64,000 nucleotides of DNA from contig CAYGVT010000143.1 of NCBI GenBank assembly GCA_964353355.1, positions 17,714 to 81,713 on the forward strand. Direction: 5' to 3'. A model generated the notes under the pieces. The model was not told the DNA's origin. It searched no databases and saw only the letters and a list, made by a program, of their open reading frames with translations. Made by a program: the position numbers and the translations under genes. The stretch comes from CAYGVT01 sp964353355 (GTDB lineage Archaea; Thermoplasmatota; DTKX01; GCA-020343715). How positions within the stretch are numbered: the stretch's first letter is position 1; each line of letters begins with the position of its first letter. Positions 16,390 through 23,221 of the stretch are shown one piece after another.

Positions 16390-17562
16390 TCAGGCCTCGC
16401 CGAGGGCCTCCCTGTAGAGGGCCTCGACCCTATCCACCGTGCGCGACCATGTGCAGTCGGCTAGCACGTGCTCCCGGGCCACGCGCCCCATCTCGCGCCT
16501 GCGCGCGTCGTCGCGGAGCAGGCGTAGCATCGCATCGCGCCATGCTGGCCGGTCCCCGTAGGGCAGGACGAGCCCGGTCCGGCCGTCCTCGACGACCTCC
16601 TGTGGCCCGCCCCTGTCCGAGACCAGGCACAGCGTGCCGCACGCCATCGCGTCCAGCAGGACCAGCCCGAACGCCTCCCACTCCGACGGGAGCACGAACA
16701 GGTCCGCGGCCGCGTAGGCAGCGAGCACGTCGCGCTCCGGCAGGAAGCCCTCGAACCGGACGCTCGCCTCGACCCCGACCTCCCGCGCGCGGGCCCTCCA
16801 GGCCGCCCCCGCGCCGTCGTCTGGCCCCACGATGGCGAGCGAGAGCCTGGGGTGCTCCTTGAGGAGCTCCGGCATCACGTCGATGACGAGCTCGAGGCGC
16901 TTGTTCTGCGCGAGGCGGCCCACGTAGAGCAGCATGGGGCCCGAGATGCCCCTCGCGTCCAGGAACGCCTGGCCGTCCGGCAGCTCGCGGAACTTCTCGG
17001 GGTCGATGCCGTTCGGGATGACCGTGACCTTGTCAAGGTCCCGGATGTGGTGCGCCATCGAGTCCAGCTCTGCGCGCGAGTTGGCGATGACGCGGTCGGC
17101 CTGGTCGAACGTCCACGCGGCCACCTCGGCGTCGTAGACGCGCCTCAGCATCTGCCGCACGGGGCCGCCCTGCATCGTCTCGGCCGGGTGGAAGTGCGGT
17201 GTGAACACGAGCGGGTCGGGCCGCAGCCGCCTGCGCAGGGCCATGAGGTTGGTGTGGAAGTAGCCGAAGGAGTGGCAGTGCACGATGTCCGCCTCGCGGC
17301 GCAGCGCCTCCAGCTGGCCCGGCATGATGGGGTAGTGCACCACCTCGCCGCACATGTAGGCGCGCTTCCGGTGCACGTGGACGCCATCCACGAGGGGATA
17401 GGGACCGTCGAGCCGCTCGAAAGGGTGCTCGCGGTAGATGTCCGAGGTGTACACGTCCACCTCGTGCCCCCTCCGCACGAGCTCGCTCGCGATCCTGTGC
17501 GCGTGCGTCTCCGCCCCGCCGGGCGCGGGGGGGTAGCGGATGGCCGCGACGAGCACCCTCAT
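16390..17562 (-). CDS. GT4-family glycosyltransferase
   Basis: A 390-residue retaining glycosyltransferase with the GT-B double Rossmann fold. The N-terminal acceptor domain starts MRVLVAAIRYPPAPGGAETH, the glycine loop typical of GT4. The C-terminal donor domain carries LLYVGRLAQNKRLELVIDVM (the GRL-x-x-K nucleotide-sugar phosphate site) and EWEAFGLVLLDAMACGTLCLVSDRGG (the E-x7-E motif). It has no membrane helix and should act at the cytosolic face on nucleotide sugars, probably in S-layer or lipid-linked glycan synthesis. The start codon overlaps the stop of the upstream dUTPase-like fusion gene (ATGA), so translation is coupled. Confidence 0.9.
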   Translation of the reverse strand: MRVLVAAIRYPPAPGGAETHAHRIASELVRRGHEVDVYTSDIYREHPFERLDGPYPLVDGVHVHRKRAYMCGEVVHYPIMPGQLEALRREADIVHCHSFGYFHTNLMALRRRLRPDPLVFTPHFHPAETMQGGPVRQMLRRVYDAEVAAWTFDQADRVIANSRAELDSMAHHIRDLDKVTVIPNGIDPEKFRELPDGQAFLDARGISGPMLLYVGRLAQNKRLELVIDVMPELLKEHPRLSLAIVGPDDGAGAAWRARAREVGVEASVRFEGFLPERDVLAAYAAADLFVLPSEWEAFGLVLLDAMACGTLCLVSDRGGPQEVVEDGRTGLVLPYGDRPAWRDAMLRLLRDDARRREMGRVAREHVLADCTWSRTVDRVEALYREALGEA

Positions 17563-18611
17563 CGACGCGCCACCCTCCCCCTGCCGCCGCCGGCCTTGGA
17601 GGCCCTCGAGCGCCGCAGCCGCTCCCGCTCGATGCGGACCAGTAGCGTCCGCACGCGGTCCTCGTCACGGCGCGAGTGCTCGACCCCCTCGGCGTGTGGA
17701 CATACCGAGTCCACGAGGACCTCGCCCGAGACCTCGTCCAGGACCATCGGGTAGAGGGTGCAGCCCTCCGGCCTGCCCTGGTAGGCCACGCACCTGCCGT
17801 CGGGCCCGAGCAGCGCGCACCGGCCCTCCGTGTTGCGCATGTGCAGCCCTCCGTCCGGCCCCGTGACGGAGACCTCATCGGGCCCGTGGCCCAGCGCGCG
17901 CAGCCGCTCGAGGTCGTCCTCCGTGAGCGGCATCTCCGTGTCCAGGCAGCAGGCGTGGCAGTCCCTATCGATGCACGGCGCCCTCACCATCGACGGGGGG
18001 ACGCCGGTCGGGCCGGTCGGTCCGGTCGGGCCGGTCGGTCCGGTCGGCCGCGCGCCCTTGGCGGTCGCCTGGCCCCCGGCGGCCGCACCCCCGGGCGCGA
18101 GCGTCACACCCCGCTGGTGCTGGTAGTGACCGGAGCGCTCGCCGTAGGTCGCGGCCGCGCCGGAGGTGAGGGGCTCGACGACGAGCTGCGCGAAGGTCGC
18201 GCCCACGGGCAGCTCCAGCTCGGCCTCGGAGGCGTTGTGGGCCGCGAGCGTGAGCGTGCCGTCGAACCCCGCGTCCACGCGGCCGAAGGAGGCGAGCACG
18301 CCCCTGCGGGCCCAGGTCGTGCGCAGCCAGAGCTGCCCCGCGAGGGTGGCGCCCAGCCGCACGCGCTCCTGCGTCGACACGGCGAACCGCGCGCGCGGGG
18401 GCACGCGGGCCGTGCCCTCGGTGCACCTGGTGCCCCTGTCCGGCAGCGCGACCTCGGCTATGCCCAGGTCGTAGCCGTTGGGCGTGAGCCGCCGCTCGTC
18501 GAGGGGCTCGATGGCGAGCTCGCCCCTGGCGATGGCCGCGAGGATGTCCCTGTCGGAGAGGACCGTCACGCCGAATCGCACCGTCCGGGCCCGACCGGCG
18601 GATGCCAGCAT
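17559..18611 (-). CDS. dUTPase/dCTP-deaminase-superfamily domain fused to a YkgJ-type cysteine-cluster domain
   Basis: Residues about 15-175 are a dCTP deaminase/dUTPase trimer-type domain: VLSDRDILAAIARGEL, LTPNGYDLG, RRGVLASFGRVDAGFDGTLTL and GATFAQLVV. The aspartate of VDAGF is kept, but the glutamate that catalyses deamination in the Methanocaldococcus bifunctional enzyme is Ala here (TLTLAAHN), so dUTPase activity is more likely than deamination (inference). A TGP-repeat linker (about 188-203) joins a C-terminal domain (208-350) with APCIDRDCHACC and further cysteines (GRCALL, GRCVAY, GCTLYP, VCPH), the YkgJ pattern thought to bind zinc or iron-sulfur. The internal ATG at 17990 has no ribosome site, supporting one fused protein. 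Start at 18611 is uncertain; GTG codons 10 and 14 codons further in are alternatives. Confidence 0.75.
   Translation of the reverse strand: MLASAGRARTVRFGVTVLSDRDILAAIARGELAIEPLDERRLTPNGYDLGIAEVALPDRGTRCTEGTARVPPRARFAVSTQERVRLGATLAGQLWLRTTWARRGVLASFGRVDAGFDGTLTLAAHNASEAELELPVGATFAQLVVEPLTSGAAATYGERSGHYQHQRGVTLAPGGAAAGGQATAKGARPTGPTGPTGPTGPTGVPPSMVRAPCIDRDCHACCLDTEMPLTEDDLERLRALGHGPDEVSVTGPDGGLHMRNTEGRCALLGPDGRCVAYQGRPEGCTLYPMVLDEVSGEVLVDSVCPHAEGVEHSRRDEDRVRTLLVRIERERLRRSRASKAGGGRGRVARR
18004..18048. repeat. 9-base minisatellite (GGTCGGKCC) encoding a TGP-repeat linker
   Basis: About five tandem 9-base units, alternating ggtcgggcc and ggtcggtcc on the plus strand, encode a short collagen-like Thr-Gly-Pro linker between the two domains of the fused protein. 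Nine-base periodicity keeps the frame when copy number changes. Confidence 0.85.
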
Positions 18612-18710
18612 GGCATCTCGCCTGGGCCCACCCTCGGGAAGAGCCTGTCCCCATTTCTAGATTTCCCTTCATCTAGCCAGGTTGCCGCGCGGGACGACCA
18701 GGACGGCAAG

Positions 18711-18851
18711 GCTTATGTACGGAATCCGCGGTTCAGGGCCCCGATGGACGCCCCGGCGTCGCCGGGCATCGCCCCCGTTGCGGGGCGTGCTGGCGCGCGC
18801 GGGGCAAACGCCCCGGACCGGTCCGGGAGCCATCACACCTAGGTGATATAC
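18711..18851 (+). promoter_or_regulatory. asnA promoter and structured 5' leader
   Basis: TATA-like GCTTATGTAC (18711-18720) predicts a start near 18740 and so a leader of roughly 110 bases, long for this genome. The leader contains GGGGC-AAAC-GCCCC, a 14-base perfect palindrome CCGGACCGGTCCGG (18813-18826) and a small stem ATCAC/GTGAT (18832-18836 with 18843-18847) that overlaps the ribosome site AGGTGA. This could regulate translation of asnA (inference). Confidence 0.45.
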
Positions 18852-19988
18852 ATGGCAGCGTACGACAAGAAGGCTGACCTGGCGGGACCTGGCATCGGTA
18901 CGTACGAGATGGTGGAGAGCGTCCTCCCCAACGACTACGTCCCCCTCCTGGACCCCAAGAGAAGGCAGATGGCCCTCAGGGCCGTGAAGGACTACATCGA
19001 GAGGGGGCTCTGCAAGGAGCTCAACCTGATCCGCGTCGAGGTCCCGCTCATCGTGTCGATCGAGAGCGGCGTTAATGACGACCTCGACCGCGACGGCTCG
19101 CGCACGCCCGTCGGGTTCCACATCAACAACGACTACAACAAGAATCCCATCGACGCGCAGGTCGTCCAGGCGGCGACCAAGTGGAAGCGCATGGCGCTCG
19201 CCCAGTTCAACTTGAAGGTCGGCGAGGGCCTCTACACGGACATGCGCGCGGTGAGGAAGGACTACTTCCTCGACCACGACCACTCGGCCTACGTCGACCA
19301 GTGGGACTGGGAGCGCACCATAACGGCGGATGATCGCAACCTGAAGTACCTGAAGTGGACCGTCAACAAGCTGTGGAAGGTCATCAAGGGCGCCGACGTG
19401 ATGGTCCGCAAGAAGTTCCCCGAGCTCGAGACGGACAAATACCCGGAGATCCCGAAGAAGCTCGAGTTCTTCCACGCCGAGGAGATCCTGGACATGTACC
19501 CGACGATGCCGCGCAAGCAGCGCGAGACGACGCTCGTCAAGGAGCACCCGGCTGTGTTCATAATCGGCATCGGCTGGACCCTCGAGGATGGCTACCCCCA
19601 CGAGATGCGCGCGGCGGACTACGACGACTGGGTCACGCCGACCATCAAGAAGAGGGGCAAGCTCATGCACGGCCTCAACGGCGATATCCTGGTCTACAAC
19701 CCCGTGACCAAGCGCCGCCACGAGCTGAGCTCGATGGGCATCCGCGTGACCAAGGAGACGCTCGTGGAGCAGCTCAAGGCGACCAAGCAGGAGCACTTCC
19801 TGACTCGGCCCTACCACCAGGCCATCATGAACGACCGCATCCCGCTCAGCATCGGCGGCGGCATCGGCCAGTCGCGCACCTACCAGTACCTCCTGAGGGG
19901 CGCGGCGCTGGGCGAGTTCTCGGTGACCGTCTGGCCCAAGGTCCTGCGCGACATCTGCGCGAAGCGGAACATCCACCTGCTCGAGTGA
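18852..19988 (+). CDS. asnA: Aspartate--ammonia ligase (asparagine synthetase A)
   Basis: A 378-residue ammonia-dependent asparagine synthetase of the class II aminoacyl-tRNA-synthetase fold; it makes asparagine from aspartate, ammonia and ATP, releasing AMP and pyrophosphate. Motifs shared with bacterial AsnA are very clear: LNLIRVEVPL, KWKRMALAQF, GEGLYTDMRAVR, HSAYVDQWDWER, FFHAEEILDMYP, the RAADYDDW loop, GLNGDILVYNP, ELSSMGIRV and the motif-3 segment SIGGGIGQSR. The ATG at 18852 is preceded by AGGTGA with 5-base spacing; an in-frame GTG nine bases upstream lies inside that site. The class is common in bacteria and rarer in archaea, so lateral origin is possible. Terminated by a strong hairpin. 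Confidence 0.93.
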   Translation: MAAYDKKADLAGPGIGTYEMVESVLPNDYVPLLDPKRRQMALRAVKDYIERGLCKELNLIRVEVPLIVSIESGVNDDLDRDGSRTPVGFHINNDYNKNPIDAQVVQAATKWKRMALAQFNLKVGEGLYTDMRAVRKDYFLDHDHSAYVDQWDWERTITADDRNLKYLKWTVNKLWKVIKGADVMVRKKFPELETDKYPEIPKKLEFFHAEEILDMYPTMPRKQRETTLVKEHPAVFIIGIGWTLEDGYPHEMRAADYDDWVTPTIKKRGKLMHGLNGDILVYNPVTKRRHELSSMGIRVTKETLVEQLKATKQEHFLTRPYHQAIMNDRIPLSIGGGIGQSRTYQYLLRGAALGEFSVTVWPKVLRDICAKRNIHLLE

Positions 19989-20020
19989 GCGGGACCGGCG
20001 GTCCGCGTCGCGGACGAGGC

Positions 20021-20050
20021 GGCCGCCCGGACCCCCGGGCGGCCCTCCCT
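20021..20050 (+). terminator. asnA terminator hairpin
   Basis: A 10-bp perfect stem (GGCCGCCCGG / CCGGGCGGCC) with a 4-base loop is followed by a pyrimidine tract (ctccctccctcttccc). It starts 32 bases after the asnA stop. Confidence 0.55.
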
Positions 20051-20162
20051 CCCTCTTCCCATCGCACGAGCGCGAGCCAGGCCCAAGCCGGCGCGGTCCG
20101 CGGGGGCGCCCGCCGTGCGCACATGCCTCATCCGACCCAAAGGCTCATAGCCGCGCGGCCCG

Positions 20163-20954
20163 ATGGCAAGGGCGATGGCGCGCAGGCTCGCGGTACGGCT
20201 GCACCTCGAGAGCGAGGACGGGCGGCCCCTGGTGGGCAAGGGGAGGGCGCAGCTGCTCCGGCTCGTCGATTCCACGGGCTCCATCACCGCGGCCGCGAGG
20301 GCCATGGGCATGTCGTACCGCAACGCGTGGGGCGTGCTCAAGGAGGTCGCCGACGCGGCCGGCGGGCCCCTCGTCGCGAGCGAGCGCGGGGGCCGCAGGG
20401 GCGGCCGCACGCACCTGAGCCCGCTCGGCCGCGAGCTCCTCGAGGAGTACGGGAGGGCGGAGAGGGCGCTCGGGGAGGAGGTGGCGCGCGGGGCCCACCC
20501 GCACCCGCGGCTGACCGTCGACGCGGTCGTCGAGCGTCGGGGGAGGCTGCTCCTGGTCAGGCGACGCTCGGCGCCCTTCCAGGGCTCATGGGCGCTGCCC
20601 GGGGGGTTCGTGGGCAGGGGCGAGCGGCTCGAGGAGGCCGTGCTGCGGGAGCTGCTGGAGGAGACCGGCCTGGAGGGGAGGTTGCTGGGCATCGTGGGCG
20701 CCTACTCGCGGCCCGACCGCGACCCGCGGGGCCACACGGTGAGCGTCGTCTACGCCGTGGCGCCCGTGCGGGGGCGCGCGCGGGGGGGCGACGACGCGGC
20801 CGAGGCCGCCTGGCACCGGATGGACCGGCTGCCGGAGCTGGCCTTCGACCACCCGGAGGTCGTCGCGGACTACGTGAGCAGGGGGTTCCTGCCGCTCGGC
20901 GCCAGCCGGGGCCGTGGACGGGGCTGCGTCAGTCGACGACCTCGAAGGACCTGA
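20163..20954 (+). CDS. ModE-like winged helix fused to a Nudix hydrolase
   Basis: A 263-residue two-domain protein. Residues about 8-105 match the DNA-binding domain of ModE: GKGRAQLLRLVDSTGSITAAARAMGMSYRNAW, with the wing around RRGGRTHLSPLGRELL. Residues about 118-250 are a Nudix domain with a complete Nudix box (GFVGRGERLEEAV / LRELLEETGL, near residues 146-169), as in ADP-ribose pyrophosphatases. There is no molybdate-binding TOBE domain. The order is the reverse of NrtR regulators (Nudix first), so a ligand- or substrate-sensing regulator, or a DNA-associated Nudix enzyme, are both plausible. The 3' end overlaps the convergent acylphosphatase gene by 26 bases. The start is probably leaderless (AAAGGCTCAT about 20 bases upstream); an in-frame ATG four codons later is an alternative. 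Confidence 0.85.
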   Translation: MARAMARRLAVRLHLESEDGRPLVGKGRAQLLRLVDSTGSITAAARAMGMSYRNAWGVLKEVADAAGGPLVASERGGRRGGRTHLSPLGRELLEEYGRAERALGEEVARGAHPHPRLTVDAVVERRGRLLLVRRRSAPFQGSWALPGGFVGRGERLEEAVLRELLEETGLEGRLLGIVGAYSRPDRDPRGHTVSVVYAVAPVRGRARGGDDAAEAAWHRMDRLPELAFDHPEVVADYVSRGFLPLGASRGRGRGCVSRRPRRT

Positions 20955-21243
20955 ACTCCCCCGCCGGCCTGACCCAGTCGAAATCGACGTGCTCCACGCG
21001 GGCCGTCGGGATGCCCCCGCTGCAGTAGTCCAGGAGGCGCTCGACCGCGGCGCGCTCACCCTCGACCCAGGCCTCGACGCGCCCGTCGTCGAGGTTCCGC
21101 ACCCACCCCACCAGGCCCAGCCTCGACGCCTCCCGGCGCGTGTGGGCCCTGAAGAACACGCCCTGCACGATGCCGGAGAAGAACACGTGCAGCGCCGCCC
21201 TGGACCCGCCCGACGCCCCCGCGTCCCGCCCTCCAGCGCCCAT
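20929..21243 (-). CDS. acyP: Acylphosphatase
   Basis: A small alpha/beta enzyme hydrolysing carboxyl-phosphate bonds such as acetyl phosphate. The core (about 20-104) has the family signature GIVQGVFFRAHTRREASRLGLVGWVRNLDDGRVE: the catalytic Arg lies in FFR and the Asn in VRN. The C-terminal strand DFDWV follows. A Gly-rich 18-residue N-terminal extension precedes the core. ATG 21243 has an extended GGAGGAGGGG purine tract upstream; ATG 21276 is possible. It lies 45 bases downstream of dacZ on the same strand and may be co-transcribed. Its 3' end overlaps the Nudix gene on the opposite strand. Confidence 0.9.
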   Translation of the reverse strand: MGAGGRDAGASGGSRAALHVFFSGIVQGVFFRAHTRREASRLGLVGWVRNLDDGRVEAWVEGERAAVERLLDYCSGGIPTARVEHVDFDWVRPAGEFRSFEVVD

Positions 21244-21287
21244 CCGTCCCCGCCCCTCCTCCAGCCCCTCTCCCATGCCCGTCCCCC

Positions 21288-22121
21288 TCAGAACGCGGTC
21301 GCCTTGTAGATCTCCACGCCGTCCTTGAAAACCCTTATGACGCTCGACGACGAGACCACGACGGCGATGGCCTTTGTCTGCTTGGTGATCGAGGCGGCGG
21401 CGATGTGGCGACCGCCGAGCCCGCCCTGGAGGTAGACCTCCCACGTGTACTGCAGGTACCGGCCCGCGGACTGGGCCACGCCCTTCTCGTCGATGAGCGT
21501 GGCGCCGTCGAGCTGCGCGTAGGCCTTGATGGTGTGCCAGTTGTCCTCGTTCCAGAGCTCGCGCCCCTGCACGGGATGGCCCTGGAAGGGATTGATGATT
21601 CGCGCGCGGGAGCGCTTCATCACCTCCTCGGTGTCGCCCACGACCAGCAGCGCGCCCACGTGCGCGCCCTCGCGGCCCTCGCGCGCGATCTGGAACGCGA
21701 TCTGCAGCACGATCTCCAGCAGCTCCACGGCCACGCGCTTGCCCAGCTCGGCCTTGATGCGCGCCAAGCCCGCGTCGGTGAACGTGTACATCACCGCCGC
21801 GGACACGCCCGACTGCACGATGCAGAGCACCCGGTCGTTCACGGAGATGTAGCCCTCCATGAACGCGCGCTCGACGAGCTCGCGCACGAGGTCGAGCACG
21901 CCCAGGCCCAGGTCGGGGGAGAGCACGACTTGGTTGTGCAGGATGTTCTTGGACTTCAGTGACCTCACGAGCTCCTCGGAGGACGTCCCCACGATGAGGG
22001 GCGTGCCCTGGAGCACGGGGAGCAGCTCCTCGACGACGGGCACCTCGTCGGTCACGATGTACACGACGGTCGGCTTGCCGCCCGCGATGAGCAGCTTGCA
22101 CGACGACGTGAACGTGTACAT
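21288..22121 (-). CDS. dacZ: Diadenylate cyclase, archaeal DacZ type
   Basis: A 277-residue cytosolic enzyme making the second messenger c-di-AMP from two ATP. The C-terminal DAC (DisA_N) domain carries the two active-site motifs: LDGATLIDEKG (DGA, ATP/metal) and GGRHIAAASITKQT, the RHR-equivalent motif in which the third residue is Ile. The N-terminal half is a pyruvate-kinase-C-like alpha/beta domain (VVYIVTDEVPVVEELLP; CIVQSG), the usual archaeal DacZ arrangement. In euryarchaea c-di-AMP is linked to osmotic and potassium homeostasis; no c-di-AMP receptor or phosphodiesterase gene is seen nearby. Ribosome site GGAGGG is 5 bases upstream of the ATG. It is divergent from thyX and followed by acylphosphatase. 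Confidence 0.9.
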   Translation of the reverse strand: MYTFTSSCKLLIAGGKPTVVYIVTDEVPVVEELLPVLQGTPLIVGTSSEELVRSLKSKNILHNQVVLSPDLGLGVLDLVRELVERAFMEGYISVNDRVLCIVQSGVSAAVMYTFTDAGLARIKAELGKRVAVELLEIVLQIAFQIAREGREGAHVGALLVVGDTEEVMKRSRARIINPFQGHPVQGRELWNEDNWHTIKAYAQLDGATLIDEKGVAQSAGRYLQYTWEVYLQGGLGGRHIAAASITKQTKAIAVVVSSSSVIRVFKDGVEIYKATAF

Positions 22122-22257
22122 CGGCTCCCTCCACCGTTGGAACGCACCTACGCGATATCAACCTTTTGGCGGCTGGCGCGACGCGGCGGCGCCGCGACCG
22201 ACGGCAAGCTATTTCCATGCGAGCGGCCATAGGGGGCGGCGTTCCAGGGGTGCTCCC

Positions 22258-22941
22258 ATGAGGGTCGTCCTGCTGAGGCACACGCCAGACCCGGACAGGG
22301 TCTGCGCTGTCGCCGCGGCGTCGTGCTACTCCGCGTCGGGCGCGTCCGCGCTCGACGGCAGGATGGACCCCGAGAAGGTGCGGCGCGTTCTGGGCAACGC
22401 GGTCCGCAAGGGCCACCACAGCGTGCTCGAGCACGCGGTGTTCACGTTCTCGCTCGAGGGCGTGAGCCGCGCGATGACGCACCAGCTCGTGCGCCATCGC
22501 ATCGCGTCCTACTCGCAGCAGAGCCAGCGCTACGTGCGCCTGGACACCCCGGACTTCACGACGCCGCCCGAGGTGGGGCGACGCCCCGGGGCCAAGGAGG
22601 CCTTCGACAGGGCGATGGGCGAGGCCTGGGCCGCCTACTCGCGCCTCGTGGAGGCGGGGGTGCCGGAGGAGGACGCGCGCTACGTCCTCCCCAACGCGGC
22701 CAACACGAACATCACGGTGACGATGAACGCGCGCGAGCTGCTCCATCTGTTCCGGCTGAGGCTGTGCCTGCGCGCCCAGTGGGAGGTCCGGGAGGTCGCC
22801 GCCCTCATGCTGAAGGAGGCGGTGCGCGTGTCCCCGGCCATCTTCGCGGCGGCGGGAGCGCCCTGCCAGGTGGGCCCGTGCCCCGAGGGGGCGGAGGACT
22901 GCCCGATGTACCCCGGGGCGTGGGGCCCCACGGGGGACTGA
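22258..22941 (+). CDS. thyX: Flavin-dependent thymidylate synthase
   Basis: Methylates dUMP to dTMP with methylenetetrahydrofolate, NADPH and FAD. The 227-residue protein has the diagnostic ThyX motif RHRIASYSQQSQRY, preceded by GHHSVLEHAVFTFSLEGVSRAMTHQLV (FAD and dUMP contacts), and later NANTN, MNARELLHLFRLRLCLRAQWEVRE (dUMP-binding Arg). The ATG at 22258 is supported by AGGGGTG upstream and a CTATTT element near 22210. In-frame sequence further upstream overlaps dacZ and is not used. Works with the dUTPase-like protein of this window in supplying dTMP. Confidence 0.95.
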   Translation: MRVVLLRHTPDPDRVCAVAAASCYSASGASALDGRMDPEKVRRVLGNAVRKGHHSVLEHAVFTFSLEGVSRAMTHQLVRHRIASYSQQSQRYVRLDTPDFTTPPEVGRRPGAKEAFDRAMGEAWAAYSRLVEAGVPEEDARYVLPNAANTNITVTMNARELLHLFRLRLCLRAQWEVREVAALMLKEAVRVSPAIFAAAGAPCQVGPCPEGAEDCPMYPGAWGPTGD

Positions 22942-23106
22942 GCCCCGAATCGCGCCTCCCGGACGGGGGCCCGGCGCACGGCGGCCCGGGGGCCCGGCCG
23001 GCGGTCGCCGGCATGCACCCGATATCGGGTCGCCGGAGGACCGTCGCGGGGGTCGAGCCAGATGGTCGATTTTCTGCGACCATTTCTCGTGCACAAAAAG
23101 CAAATC

Positions 23107-23221
23107 TATAAATACGCTACTCTCTATAACCCGTCCGGTTCCCATCCCTGGGGGATGGATAATCTCCTGGTATGCCGGGATACCTGCAGAGGAAGCGACT
23201 CGCTTCTGGGGGCGAAACCAG
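23107..23221 (+). promoter_or_regulatory. Promoter and long leader of the Ig-like surface protein/MoxR operon
   Basis: A consensus TATAAATA (23107-23114) lies 115 bases before the start codon, predicting an untranslated leader of about 85 bases. It contains GAAGCG-ACT-CGCTTC, a 6-bp hairpin just before GGGGGCG, the ribosome site. The region 22942-23106 holds only GC-rich inverted repeats and no gene. Confidence 0.6.

Noticed and set aside
17559..17990. Separate YkgJ-like gene starting at ATG 17990
   Set aside because: There is no ribosome site before this ATG and the frame continues uninterrupted from the dUTPase-like domain.
18004..18048. Possible CRISPR-like repeat
   Set aside because: Nine-base contiguous units without spacers, in frame within a gene; a minisatellite linker.
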